DNA of 64,000 nt from Brumimicrobium sp964585545 (GTDB lineage Bacteria > Bacteroidota > Bacteroidia > Flavobacteriales_D > Crocinitomicaceae): NCBI GenBank assembly GCA_964585545.1, contig CAZPDT010000017.1, positions 18,295 through 82,294 of the forward strand, given 5' to 3'. Of this stretch, positions 16,730 to 24,877 are shown one piece after another; position 1 is the first letter of the stretch, and every line of letters begins with the position of its first letter. The position numbers were made by a program, and so were the translations under genes. Below the pieces are notes generated by a model. That model saw nothing but the letters and a program-made list of their open reading frames with translations, was not told the origin of the DNA and searched no databases.

Positions 16730-18178
16730 TTATCCTACTGAGTTTTCTAATGATACCTCCAGTAGTTTTTGTGCTTCTACAGCAAATTCCATTGGCATTC
16801 TGTTCAAGACCTCTTTGGCATAACCATTCACAATTAGATGAATGGCTCTTTCCTCTTCAATCCCTCTTTGTTGACAGTAGAAAATTTGGTCTTCACTAAT
16901 CTTTGAGGTCGTGGCTTCGTGTTCAATATTTGCGGTATTGTTTTTACATTCAATATAGGGGAATGTATGGGCACCAGACGTATCGGAAAGCAGTAAAGAA
17001 TCACATTCTGAACGATTTCTGGCATTGTCTGCTCCTGGATGAATCTGAACCAAGCCTCGGTAACTGTTTTCTGAGTGACCCGCTGAAATACCTTTCGATA
17101 TAATGGTGCTGCTTGTGTTTTTACCTAGATGAGTCATCTTTGTTCCAGTATCTGCTTGTTGGTGTCCGTTGGTTACAGCAACTGAATAAAACTCTCCAAT
17201 GGAGTTGTCACCTTTAAGGATACAAGAAGGGTATTTCCATGTTACGGCAGAACCTGTTTCTACTTGAGTCCAAGAAATTTTTGCATTTTTCTCACAGAGG
17301 CCTCGTTTGGTTACAAAGTTATAAACACCACCTACTCCATCCTTATCTCCAGGATACCAGTTTTGAACGGTTGAATACTTGATTTCAGCATTGTCTTTAG
17401 CTATTAATTCAACAATAGCCGCATGCAATTGATTTTCATCTCGTGAAGGCGCTGTACAACCTTCTAAGTAAGAACAAAAAGAACCCTCATCTGCAATAAC
17501 CAAAGTCCGTTCAAATTGCCCTGTCCCTCCTTCATTAATTCTAAAGTAAGTTGAGAGTTCGACAGGACAGCGTACACCTTTAGGAATATAACAGAAAGAA
17601 CCATCTGTAAAAACAGCACTATTAAGCGCAGCATAAAAATTATCTGTGGGAGGAACAATAGTACCCATGTATTTTTTTACCAATTCTGGATGCTCCTGGA
17701 TAGCATCTGATATGGAGCAAAATATAATCCCCAATTCATCCAGTTTTTTCTGGAATGATGTTCCCACAGATACAGAGTCGATAACAAAGTCAACAGCAGT
17801 ACCTGTAAGTCGTTTCTGTTCTTCTAAAGAAATCCCTAGTTTTTTCATGGTTTCTTTCATTTCAGGATCAACATCGTCCCAACTTTCATATTTTTTATGA
17901 TCTTTTGGGGCTGCATAATAGGAAATGCTTTGAAAATCTAGCTTTTTATATTTTACATGAGCCCAATTGGGTTCAGTCATTTTCTCCCAAATTCTAAATG
18001 CTTCTAAACGTTTCTCTAACAACCATTGGGGTTCTTCTTTCTTCGATGAAATCAAACGAATAATATCTTCGTTTAATCCATTTGGTGCTTTGTCCATTTC
18101 AAATTCCGAAACAAAGCCGTATTTATATTCTTGATTTTCAAGATTTTTCGCTAACTCTTCTTCTGTGTATGCTTCCAT
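16730..18178 (-). CDS. sufB: Fe-S cluster scaffold protein SufB
   Basis: SufB is the main scaffold subunit where nascent clusters form before transfer to apo-proteins. The 482-residue protein shows the family blocks in order: FRIWEKMTEPNWAHVKYKKLDFQ near residues 60-85, GTIVPPTDNFYAALNSAVFTDGSFCYIPKGVRCPVELSTYFRIN (pieces at 165-215), LHAAIVELIAKDNAEIKYSTVQNWYPGD, and the C-terminal SECDSLLLSD and ECKNNTANIEHEATTSKI with the conserved cysteine and histidine residues. It is the first gene of sufBCD and has a good promoter about 150 bases upstream. Confidence 0.97.
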   Translation of the reverse strand: MEAYTEEELAKNLENQEYKYGFVSEFEMDKAPNGLNEDIIRLISSKKEEPQWLLEKRLEAFRIWEKMTEPNWAHVKYKKLDFQSISYYAAPKDHKKYESWDDVDPEMKETMKKLGISLEEQKRLTGTAVDFVIDSVSVGTSFQKKLDELGIIFCSISDAIQEHPELVKKYMGTIVPPTDNFYAALNSAVFTDGSFCYIPKGVRCPVELSTYFRINEGGTGQFERTLVIADEGSFCSYLEGCTAPSRDENQLHAAIVELIAKDNAEIKYSTVQNWYPGDKDGVGGVYNFVTKRGLCEKNAKISWTQVETGSAVTWKYPSCILKGDNSIGEFYSVAVTNGHQQADTGTKMTHLGKNTSSTIISKGISAGHSENSYRGLVQIHPGADNARNRSECDSLLLSDTSGAHTFPYIECKNNTANIEHEATTSKISEDQIFYCQQRGIEEERAIHLIVNGYAKEVLNRMPMEFAVEAQKLLEVSLENSVG

Positions 18179-18328
18179 AATTATAAGTTTTAACTGCTTA
18201 ATTGATAGCGTAAGATGTATGCTTTTTTCTTTATTACCAATTAGGGCGCTACTGCCTATATCAAGCTAAATTCATATTTAAAAAAGTTGTTATTTATAAT
18301 AAATCTAAATAACTGTCCTTTTTGAAGG

Positions 18329-18360
18329 CAAAAATACCTAATTTATGGTATTCAAACAAC
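18329..18360 (-). promoter_or_regulatory. Probable sufBCD promoter
   Basis: On the minus strand TTG (18360-18358), 21 bases, then TATTTTTG (18336-18329). About 150 bases of leader precede the sufB ATG at 18178. No Fur- or IscR-like palindrome was evident to me in the leader. Of the 441-bp gap 18179-18619, the rest holds repeat copy C and the promoter of the divergent gene. Confidence 0.6.
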
Positions 18361-18464
18361 TAAAAGTAGGAATTTTTTTTAATCTCTTTATTGTTGCGAA
18401 AAAAAATCAATGATGAAACCTTGGGAATCCATGAGATAGAGAAAATATGGAGTAAGAATATGTA

Positions 18465-18509
18465 GAACCGAGCTTGCGAGCTCAACGCAGTTAATATTAC
18501 GGGTTACAA
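18465..18509 (+). repeat. Intergenic repeat family, copy C
   Basis: GAACCGAGCTTGCGAGCTCA then ACGCAGTTAATATTACGGGTTACAA; five mismatches in 45 bases against copy D at 18957. The core GAGCTTGCGAGCTC is almost self-complementary. Copies C and D lie in the same orientation on both sides of the DUF59 gene. Confidence 0.7.
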
Positions 18510-18599
18510 TCCCGAATTATAAAATCCTCTTTGCTTCTCATACCTATTGCCATTTTAGCTTTTCGTCACGAAATCTTATGAATAGTTCAGGATAGATAA

Positions 18600-18607
18600 T
18601 ATCTTTG
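18600..18607 (+). promoter_or_regulatory. -7 box of the DUF59 gene
   Basis: TATCTTTG ends 12 bases before the ATG at 18620, which implies a leader of only a few bases. The -33 box is not clear. Confidence 0.5.
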
Positions 18608-18619
18608 TAAAAAAAAGAA

Positions 18620-18931
18620 ATGGATAATATCACTTTAGAGAATACAATTGTAGATGTACTTAAGACCATATATGATCCAGAAATTCCTGTTGATATATAT
18701 GAATTGGGGCTTATTTATGAGATTATAATTGATGACAATCAGGCGGTGGAGATTATAATGACTTTAACAACACCAAATTGCCCAGTAGCTGATTCTCTCC
18801 CTCAAGAAGTGAAAGATAAAACTGCAGAAATAGAGGGTGTTCGATCGGCCTATGTGAATCTCGTATTTGATCCACCTTGGGAAATGTCAATGATGAGTGA
18901 AGAAGCCAAGTTAGAACTTGGATTTTTATAA
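18620..18931 (+). CDS. DUF59/MIP18 family Fe-S assembly protein (SufT/PaaD-like, 103 aa)
   Basis: DUF59 proteins help to mature or deliver Fe-S clusters; in many Bacteroidota a member is the last gene of the suf operon. The 103 residues show the family pattern: VVDVLKTIYDPEIPVDIYELGLIYEI near the N-terminus (pieces), the TTPNCPVADSLP motif with the conserved cysteine, and VNLVFDPPWEMSMMSEEAKLELGF at the end (WxxxxMSEEAxxxLG). Here the gene is not in the operon: it is transcribed away from sufB, 441 bp from it, and is bracketed by two direct copies of the intergenic repeat. A cytoplasmic role in cluster assembly is the best inference. Confidence 0.9.
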   Translation: MDNITLENTIVDVLKTIYDPEIPVDIYELGLIYEIIIDDNQAVEIIMTLTTPNCPVADSLPQEVKDKTAEIEGVRSAYVNLVFDPPWEMSMMSEEAKLELGFL

Positions 18932-18956
18932 AAATTCCTGTGCTCCCCAATCCTAT

Positions 18957-19003
18957 GAACCGTGCTTGCGAGCTCAACGCAGTTAATAGTTCGGGTTAAA
19001 GTT
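18957..19003 (+). repeat. Intergenic repeat family, copy D
   Basis: GAACCGTGCTTGCGAGCTCA then ACGCAGTTAATAGTTCGGGTTAAAGTT. The tail is the same as copy E (46381) read on the other strand. It lies at the meeting of convergent genes. Confidence 0.75.
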
Positions 19004-19029
19004 AAGGACAAAACATAAATAATGTCTGG

Positions 19030-19797
19030 CTAACCTTTAGAAGTTTTTGCTTTTGCCTTCTTCCCTTGTTTAATGTATTGCTCTATGGCCATCGACATTG
19101 ATGGGATATGAGGTTGTGGTGCATGAATATCCAATCTCAAATTATTGTCAACAATAGCTTTTGCCGTTGTAGGACCAAAGGCAGCAATTAAGGTTTTATT
19201 TTGTTTGAAATTAGGAAAATTCTTGAATAAAGATTCAATACCTGTCGGAGAAAAGAAAATCAATACATCATAGGTTACATCTTCCAAATCTGACAAATCA
19301 GAAGCAACAGTTCTGTACAAAACAGCCTTTTTATAGTTGATTTTTTCGTCGTCTAAGGTCTCTGGGATGTTGTTTCGAAGAATATCCGAACAAGGCAATA
19401 AGAAAGTCTCTTTTTTATGTTTTTTAATAGAAACCATTAAATCTTCTATGGTTTGTTTTCCATGGAAAATTTTTCTTTTTCTGTAGGTAACATACTTTTG
19501 TAAATAGTAGGCCACAGCTTCAGATATACAGAAATACTTCATCGTATTGGGGACTTCAAAGCGGCATTCCTCTGCCATTCTAAAGTAATGGTCGATTGCA
19601 GTTTTTGAAGTTAAAATCACCGCTGTATGATCGGAAAAATTAATCTTTTGATTCCTGAATTCAGACCGTTCAACTCCTTCAACATGGATGAAAGGACGAA
19701 AATCTATTTGCAACTTATATTTCTCTGCCAATGAGAGATATGGATTTCTACTACTCTCTGGCTCTGGCTGTGATACTAAAATTGTTCGAATACTCAA
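19030..19797 (-). CDS. hemD: Uroporphyrinogen-III synthase, Bacteroidota type
   Basis: HemD closes hydroxymethylbilane with inversion of ring D to give uroporphyrinogen III in haem biosynthesis. The family diverges strongly in sequence, but the bilobed alpha/beta pattern is seen: TAVILTSKTAIDHYFRMAEE (lobe one), KYFCISEAVAYYLQKYV and, in the second lobe, YDVLIFFSPTGIESLFKNFP, LIAAFGPTTAKAIVDNN. The opening IRTILVSQPEPE is the usual Bacteroidota start. The basic tail (KQGKKAKAKTSKG) is lineage-like. It lies downstream of the DUF4271 gene, 34 bp away, a pairing common in this phylum. Cytoplasmic. Confidence 0.85.
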   Translation of the reverse strand: MSIRTILVSQPEPESSRNPYLSLAEKYKLQIDFRPFIHVEGVERSEFRNQKINFSDHTAVILTSKTAIDHYFRMAEECRFEVPNTMKYFCISEAVAYYLQKYVTYRKRKIFHGKQTIEDLMVSIKKHKKETFLLPCSDILRNNIPETLDDEKINYKKAVLYRTVASDLSDLEDVTYDVLIFFSPTGIESLFKNFPNFKQNKTLIAAFGPTTAKAIVDNNLRLDIHAPQPHIPSMSMAIEQYIKQGKKAKAKTSKG

Positions 19798-19831
19798 GAC
19801 CTAGCAATAATTTAGTTTCTAATTATGTGAA

Positions 19832-20554
19832 TTATCTAACGAAATCAGACGATAAAAGTATATACAACAGTATTGTCGTCCATATTTCAAAAGCGCAAAG
19901 ATACAAAATTATATAATACCACAATATATTATTCCGAAGAGCTGATAATATACTTCTAAAAATTCGAATCAATTGAAGGAATACAAATATGATAACAAGA
20001 GCATAAAGGATGTATTGAGAAAACTGTGGATTGAGCAACCATACAAGTATTAATGGTATAAAAATGATGCCGAGTAGATGAGACGTATAATGTGTTAATA
20101 AGAGCGCCTCTTGTATTCTTTTGAGTTCTCCTGAGACGATACCTACAAAATACAATTCCAACACTTGAAGATAATAATAACCAATCGGTGTTAGTATCAA
20201 CCAATAATCATCGAGTTGTAGATAAATTAGGGTCATGTACACAGCCAATCCCGAAACAAGAAAATAATTGAACAATAAAATCCAATGGGTTTTTCCAAAA
20301 AAACCAATTTCTTCTTTTGCCATTGCTGTTGTTGAAGGAGGCTTGAAAAAGGCAGCTCTTAAATGGGTGTACACAATTTCCCGACGAAATTTTAGAATAG
20401 AAAGCAAAACAATTGTTGCCAAAAGAACATACAGTACCATGGGAGGGAACATTTCATGCCGTTCTACTAATTCCATTTCTTTCATGCTGCCTAATTGTTT
20501 TAAATTTTTCTTCTCTCTATGGATTGAATAATTCCTCAGCGTATAAAAGTACAA
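19832..20554 (-). CDS. DUF4271 membrane protein (240 aa)
   Basis: This inner-membrane protein of the DUF4271 family is found next to hemD in many Bacteroidota; its function is unknown. About seven hydrophobic helices are visible, e.g. MVLYVLLATIVLLSIL (residues ~39-54), WILLFNYFLVSGLAVYMTLI, YWLILTPIGYYYLQVLELYF, HLLGIIFIPLILVWLL, YILYALVIIFVFLQLI and a last WYYIILYLCAFEIWTTILLYIL (pieces). The first ~37 residues are polar and basic, and a start at MKEMEL (residue 24) is equally possible. The link with hemD suggests but does not prove a role in haem or envelope biology. Confidence 0.8.
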   Translation of the reverse strand: MYFYTLRNYSIHREKKNLKQLGSMKEMELVERHEMFPPMVLYVLLATIVLLSILKFRREIVYTHLRAAFFKPPSTTAMAKEEIGFFGKTHWILLFNYFLVSGLAVYMTLIYLQLDDYWLILTPIGYYYLQVLELYFVGIVSGELKRIQEALLLTHYTSHLLGIIFIPLILVWLLNPQFSQYILYALVIIFVFLQLIRIFRSILSALRNNILWYYIILYLCAFEIWTTILLYILLSSDFVR

Positions 20555-20612
20555 AAATAGAAATTGCCTAGTTTCTCTTTCTATTATTCTGATAAAAGAA
20601 AGATATATTTCT

Positions 20613-20620
20613 TAAATTTG
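20613..20620 (+). promoter_or_regulatory. Possible -7 box of the acyl-CoA dehydrogenase gene
   Basis: TAAATTTG lies 33 bases before the ATG at 20654; no clear -33 box. Confidence 0.4.
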
Positions 20621-20653
20621 AGCGAAATTTACAATGTAGAAAAAATATAAAAT

Positions 20654-21850
20654 ATGAAGTCAGATTTATATACACATCCCGATTACTATAATATGGACGA
20701 TTTGTTGACTGATGAACACAAATTGATTCGTGAAACCGCAAGAGCATGGGTAAAAAAAGAGGTGTCTCCAATCATTGATGAACATTATGAAAAAGGCACT
20801 TTTCCAATGCATATATTAAGTGGATTGGGAGAAATTGGCGCTTTTGGTCCTTATATTCCTGAAGAATATGGAGGTCCGGGGTTAGATCAAATTTCCTACG
20901 GTTTAATTATGCAAGAATTAGAGCGTTGTGATAGTGGTTTACGGTCAACTGCATCAGTACAAAGTTCTTTGGTGATGTATCCAATTTGGAGATATGGATC
21001 TGAAGACCACAGGAAAAAGTTCTTACCAAAACTGGCCACGGGTGAAATGATGGGATGTTTTGGTCTTACTGAACCAGATTATGGTTCCGACCCAGGAGGA
21101 ATGGTGACCAATTTTAAAGACAAAGGCGATCATTATTTACTCAATGGTGCTAAAATGTGGATTTCTAATGCTCCTTTTGCAGATGTTGCAGTAGTGTGGG
21201 CAAAAGATGAAAATGGAAGGATACATGGTCTTCTTGTTGAAAGAGGAATGGAGGGTTTTTCTACTCCTGAAATGCATGGCAAATTGTCTTTAAGAGCATC
21301 TTCGACTGGCGAATTGATTTTTGAAGACGTTAAGGTTCCAAAAGAAAATTTACTTCCAGGAAGAAGTGGATTGGGTGCACCGCTATCATGTCTTGACTCC
21401 GCACGCTATGGTATTGCATGGGGCGCCCTTGGAGCTGCAATGGATTGTTATGACCAAGCCTTGCGCTACTCAAAAGAAAGAATACAATTTGATGTGCCAA
21501 TTGGTGCGTTTCAATTAACACAAAAGAAATTGGCGGAAATGATTACTGAAATCACAAAAGCACAATTGCTTACTTTTCGTTTAGGGCAATTAAGAAATGC
21601 AGATAAAGCAAGTACAGCTCAAATTTCAATGGCCAAAAGAAACAATGCACGCATGGCTTTAGATATTGCACATGAGTCCAGAGAAATTCATGGCGGAATG
21701 GGAATAACTTCTGAATACTCTATGATGCGCCACATGGCTAATCTCGAATCGGTGATTACCTATGAAGGTACACACGATATCCACCTTTTAATTACAGGTG
21801 CTGATATTACGGGTATACCTGCTTTTACAAGAGACATGAAAAAGAAATAG
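20654..21850 (+). CDS. Acyl-CoA dehydrogenase, glutaryl-CoA dehydrogenase-like (398 aa)
   Basis: This FAD enzyme most resembles glutaryl-CoA dehydrogenase, which oxidises and decarboxylates glutaryl-CoA to crotonyl-CoA in lysine and tryptophan breakdown. Motifs seen: RSTASVQSSLVMYPI, a GCDH-type substrate loop; GCFGLTEPDYGSDPGGM (FAD and substrate binding); KMWISNAPFADVAVVWA; and the C-terminal YEGTHDIHLLITG with the likely catalytic base E371. RMALDIAHESREIHGGMGI is the usual helix before it. Length matches the family. The threonine-aldolase-like gene follows 7 bp downstream, so the two are probably cotranscribed. Another short-chain acyl-CoA dehydrogenase role cannot be excluded by reading alone. 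Confidence 0.88.
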   Translation: MKSDLYTHPDYYNMDDLLTDEHKLIRETARAWVKKEVSPIIDEHYEKGTFPMHILSGLGEIGAFGPYIPEEYGGPGLDQISYGLIMQELERCDSGLRSTASVQSSLVMYPIWRYGSEDHRKKFLPKLATGEMMGCFGLTEPDYGSDPGGMVTNFKDKGDHYLLNGAKMWISNAPFADVAVVWAKDENGRIHGLLVERGMEGFSTPEMHGKLSLRASSTGELIFEDVKVPKENLLPGRSGLGAPLSCLDSARYGIAWGALGAAMDCYDQALRYSKERIQFDVPIGAFQLTQKKLAEMITEITKAQLLTFRLGQLRNADKASTAQISMAKRNNARMALDIAHESREIHGGMGITSEYSMMRHMANLESVITYEGTHDIHLLITGADITGIPAFTRDMKKK

Positions 21851-21857
21851 GTGCTGT

Positions 21858-22913
21858 ATGTATAATTTCCAAGATGATTATTCGGAAGGAGCGCATCCCA
21901 ATATTCTTAGAAAACTTGTTGAAACCAATAAGGTGCAACAGGTTGGGTATGGTGAGGATGAGTACTCTATACAAGCCAAAGAACAGTTAAAGCAAAAATT
22001 AGCCAATCCCAAGGCTGCTGTTTTTTTTGTGTCGGGAGGAACACAGGCTAACCTTTTGATTATCTCTTCATTACTTCAAATTCACGAAGGTGTAATCAGT
22101 GCGAGATCAGGGCACATATATGCCAATGAAGCAGGTGCTATTGAGGCTACCGGTCACCGTGTTGTTCCTGTAGAAACAGTTGATGGAAAATTAACCCCAT
22201 CTCATATCGAACAAGTATTAAAGGATTATGTAAAACGCCCTCATGTCTTAGCTCCTAAAATGGTGTACATCTCCAATGCTACTGAAGTAGGAACAATTTA
22301 TTCTAAATCTGAATTGGAGCAATTATCTCAATGTTGTAAAAAGAAAGAATTGTATCTTTTTCTCGATGGGGCAAGGTTAGGAAATGCTTTGATTGCAGAA
22401 AATAGTGGTTTAAATCTGTCGGACATCGCTCAATTAACAGATGTTTTTTATTTGGGAGGAACAAAAAATGGTGGACTTTTAGGAGAAGCTATAGTATTCA
22501 ATAAGCCTGAGCTGGCTGTTAATTTTGATTATGTAGTTAAACAAAAAGGTGCAATGCTTGCAAAAGGAAGACTTTTGGGCATCCAGTTTCTTGAATTGTT
22601 TAAGAACAATTTGTATTTTGAATTGGCGGCACATGCTAATCGGTTGGCAATGAGGGTTGCAAATGCAATAATTGAAAAGGGTTATTCTTTTGTAAATCAG
22701 CCCGTTTCTAATCAAATCTTTCCCGTTCTTCCAATAACAATGGTGGATCAATTAAAAGAAAAATATGTCTTTCACCAATGGGAAGGTCCCAAAGAAGGGT
22801 TTGTTACCATAAGACTTGTAATGTCTTGGGCAACAGAAGACCAAACAGTTGATCAACTCATCGATGATATTCATATCATTCACAATCAAGATAAAACAAG
22901 GGCAAACCACTAA
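21858..22913 (+). CDS. PLP-dependent threonine aldolase family protein (351 aa)
   Basis: Family members cleave L-threonine or allo-threonine to glycine and acetaldehyde, or split related beta-hydroxy amino acids. The fold-type I signals are present: the FQDDYSEGAHPNIL start, GYGEDEYSIQAKEQL, FVSGGTQANLLIISSLL (cofactor phosphate and stacking region), LFLDGARLGNAL with the aspartate that pairs with the pyridine nitrogen, and GGTKNGGLLGEA with the PLP lysine at K203. Low-specificity threonine aldolase is likely, but the family also holds other beta-eliminating lyases. It lies in a likely operon with the preceding dehydrogenase. Cytoplasmic. Confidence 0.87.
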   Translation: MYNFQDDYSEGAHPNILRKLVETNKVQQVGYGEDEYSIQAKEQLKQKLANPKAAVFFVSGGTQANLLIISSLLQIHEGVISARSGHIYANEAGAIEATGHRVVPVETVDGKLTPSHIEQVLKDYVKRPHVLAPKMVYISNATEVGTIYSKSELEQLSQCCKKKELYLFLDGARLGNALIAENSGLNLSDIAQLTDVFYLGGTKNGGLLGEAIVFNKPELAVNFDYVVKQKGAMLAKGRLLGIQFLELFKNNLYFELAAHANRLAMRVANAIIEKGYSFVNQPVSNQIFPVLPITMVDQLKEKYVFHQWEGPKEGFVTIRLVMSWATEDQTVDQLIDDIHIIHNQDKTRANH

Positions 22914-23005
22914 GAAATATGAACCCAATGGAACGATTGTTTGATTGGAAACTTCATTTTGTAGCGCTTTATTTATGTTAAAAAAAAGTAGAGTTAAAAA
23001 AATAA

Positions 23006-23035
23006 TTGTGGATTAATAAAAAATACCTATATTTG
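23006..23035 (+). promoter_or_regulatory. Promoter of rimP-nusA-infB
   Basis: TTG at 23006-23008, 19 bases, then TATATTTG at 23028-23035; both boxes and the spacing fit the Bacteroidota consensus. The leader to the ATG is about 55 bases. Confidence 0.75.
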
Positions 23036-23063
23036 CACTGATTTGTAGTAGAAATGAAGAAAT

Positions 23064-23089
23064 GAGGGGACAAAAAGTCCCCTCTTTTT
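23064..23089 (+). terminator. Intrinsic-terminator-like hairpin in the rimP leader (candidate attenuator)
   Basis: A perfect 8-bp stem GAGGGGAC (23064-23071) with GTCCCCTC (23077-23084), loop AAAAA, then TTTTT (23085-23089), lies between the promoter and the rimP ATG (23096). It can stop transcription before the operon or hide the start site; the upstream gene ends at 22913, ahead of the promoter. Confidence 0.7.
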
Positions 23090-23095
23090 GTAGAC

Positions 23096-23578
23096 ATGAT
23101 TAACAAGAAAAAAGTTGAAAAATTAGCGCAGGAGAGAATAAATGAATTAAATAATGGTTTGTTTATCGTTGATTTGTCTATATCTACACACAACAATATT
23201 CGATTGGAACTGGATGCGGAGGAAGGAAATGTTTCAATTGAGGATTGCGTTTCAGTATCTCGAAATATTGAGCACAATTTAGATAGAGAAAAGGAAGATT
23301 TTGAACTTCAAGTTTCTTCGGCAGGTTTAGATCAACCCTTTCGCGTTTTGAAACAGTATATTAAGAATATTGGTAGGGAAGTAAAGGTGTTAACTAAGGA
23401 AAAACACAAAACGCTAACAGGAGTTCTTAAAGCGGCAGACGAAGAAGGAATAAAGATTGAAACAACATCGAAAGAACGGTTAGAAGGAAAGAAGAAAAAA
23501 GTAATTGTGGTTCGCGAACACGAACTCGCATTTAGTGAAATAATAGAAACAAAGATTGTAATATCATTTAAAAAATGA
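23096..23578 (+). CDS. rimP: Ribosome maturation factor RimP
   Basis: RimP is needed to mature the 30S ribosomal subunit. The 160-residue protein has the N-terminal alpha/beta domain (residues ~1-80: LFIVDLSISTHNNIRLELDAEEGNVSIEDCVSVSRNIEHNL in pieces) and the family's ELQVSSAGLDQPFRVLKQY junction, where the consensus is EVSSPGLDRPL. A C-terminal SH3-like domain with many lysines follows. It is the first gene of rimP-nusA-infB, as in most bacteria, and its leader holds a terminator hairpin. nusA starts four bases after its stop codon. Confidence 0.93.
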   Translation: MINKKKVEKLAQERINELNNGLFIVDLSISTHNNIRLELDAEEGNVSIEDCVSVSRNIEHNLDREKEDFELQVSSAGLDQPFRVLKQYIKNIGREVKVLTKEKHKTLTGVLKAADEEGIKIETTSKERLEGKKKKVIVVREHELAFSEIIETKIVISFKK

Positions 23579-23582
23579 ACAG

Positions 23583-24818
23583 ATGGATAGCCTCAATTTA
23601 ATAGAATCATTTACAGAATTCAAAGAGTTTAAAAGTATAGATAGGCAAACGATGATGCGTGTTTTAGAAGACGTTTTTCGCTCTATTTTGAAGAAAAAAT
23701 ATGGCACAGACGAGCATTGTGATGTCATTATCAACATTGATAAAGGAGATTTTGAAATTTGGGTCAATAAGGAAATTGTACCTGATGGAGAAGTTGAAGA
23801 TCCAAATACAGAAATAGCTTATTCAAAAGCCATTAAAATTGAACCAGATTTTGAGGTGGGAGAAGAAGTTTCTGAAGAAATCAAATTTGAAGACTTTGGA
23901 CGTAGAAATATTCTTTCTTTACGACAGAATTTAATTTCTCGAATTCTTGAATTGGAGAAGGATCAATTGTACAAATTGTACAAAGACCGTATTGGAGACA
24001 TCATTGCTGGTGAGGTTTATCAAGTATGGAAAAAGGAAATCCTTATTTTAGATGATGAAGGAAATGAATTGATTTTGCCAAAGTCCGAACAAATTCCATC
24101 GGATTACTTTAAGAAAGGAGAAACAATTCGTGCCGTTGTCGCAAAAGTAGATATGAGAAATAGCACACCTGTTATTATTCTGTCACGAACAGCTCCTGAA
24201 TTCTTGGAACGTCTTTTCGAATTGGAAGTTCCCGAAGTATTTGATGGCTTAATTACAATTAAAAAGATTGTTAGGTTTCCTGGAGAACGTGCAAAAGTTG
24301 CAGTTGAATCGTATGATGATAGAATTGATCCTGTAGGTGCCTGCGTGGGAATGAAAGGGTCTAGAATACACGGCATTGTTCGTGAATTGAAAAATGAAAA
24401 TATTGATGTGATTAATTATACCAACAATATTAATTTGTACATTCAAAGATCGCTTTCTCCAGCAAAAACGACTTCTATTGAAATCAATGAAGAAGAAAAA
24501 CGAGCTGATGTTTTCTTAAAAAACGATCAAGTATCTTTGGCCATTGGAAAGGGTGGATTTAACATCCGTTTGGCAGCACAATTAACAGGGTATGAGATTG
24601 ACGTATATAGAGAGGGAGCTGAGGATGTTGAAGATGTCGATTTAGAAGAATTTGCCGATGAAATTGATGGTTGGATCATTGATGAATTGAAGGCAATAGG
24701 CTGTGATACTGCTAAATCAGTATTGGAGTTAGAAATTGAAGAATTAATTAAAAGAACTGATCTAGAAGAAGAAACTGTTGAAAGTGTCTTTAAGATTTTA
24801 AAATCTGAATTTGAATAA
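23583..24818 (+). CDS. nusA: Transcription termination/antitermination factor NusA
   Basis: NusA binds RNA polymerase and nascent RNA, promotes pausing and hairpin-dependent termination, and takes part in antitermination. Domains in order: the N-terminal RNA-polymerase-binding domain (1-~125), S1 domain (~130-200, GDIIAGEVYQVWKKEILILDD), KH1 and KH2 (~200-345, with RVAVESYDDRIDPVGACVGMKGSRIHGI-type blocks in pieces, and LAIGKGGFNIRLAAQLTGY) and a short acidic C-terminal region. The length of 411 residues is normal for Bacteroidota, which lack the long acidic repeats of E. coli NusA. A protein that strengthens intrinsic terminators made from an operon with a leader terminator invites a feedback model. 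Confidence 0.96.
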   Translation: MDSLNLIESFTEFKEFKSIDRQTMMRVLEDVFRSILKKKYGTDEHCDVIINIDKGDFEIWVNKEIVPDGEVEDPNTEIAYSKAIKIEPDFEVGEEVSEEIKFEDFGRRNILSLRQNLISRILELEKDQLYKLYKDRIGDIIAGEVYQVWKKEILILDDEGNELILPKSEQIPSDYFKKGETIRAVVAKVDMRNSTPVIILSRTAPEFLERLFELEVPEVFDGLITIKKIVRFPGERAKVAVESYDDRIDPVGACVGMKGSRIHGIVRELKNENIDVINYTNNINLYIQRSLSPAKTTSIEINEEEKRADVFLKNDQVSLAIGKGGFNIRLAAQLTGYEIDVYREGAEDVEDVDLEEFADEIDGWIIDELKAIGCDTAKSVLELEIEELIKRTDLEEETVESVFKILKSEFE

Positions 24819-24877
24819 TTTCAATACAAAGTATTACCTTAGAGGTTCTTATTTTTAAAAGGAAGGATAAAAAGTAT

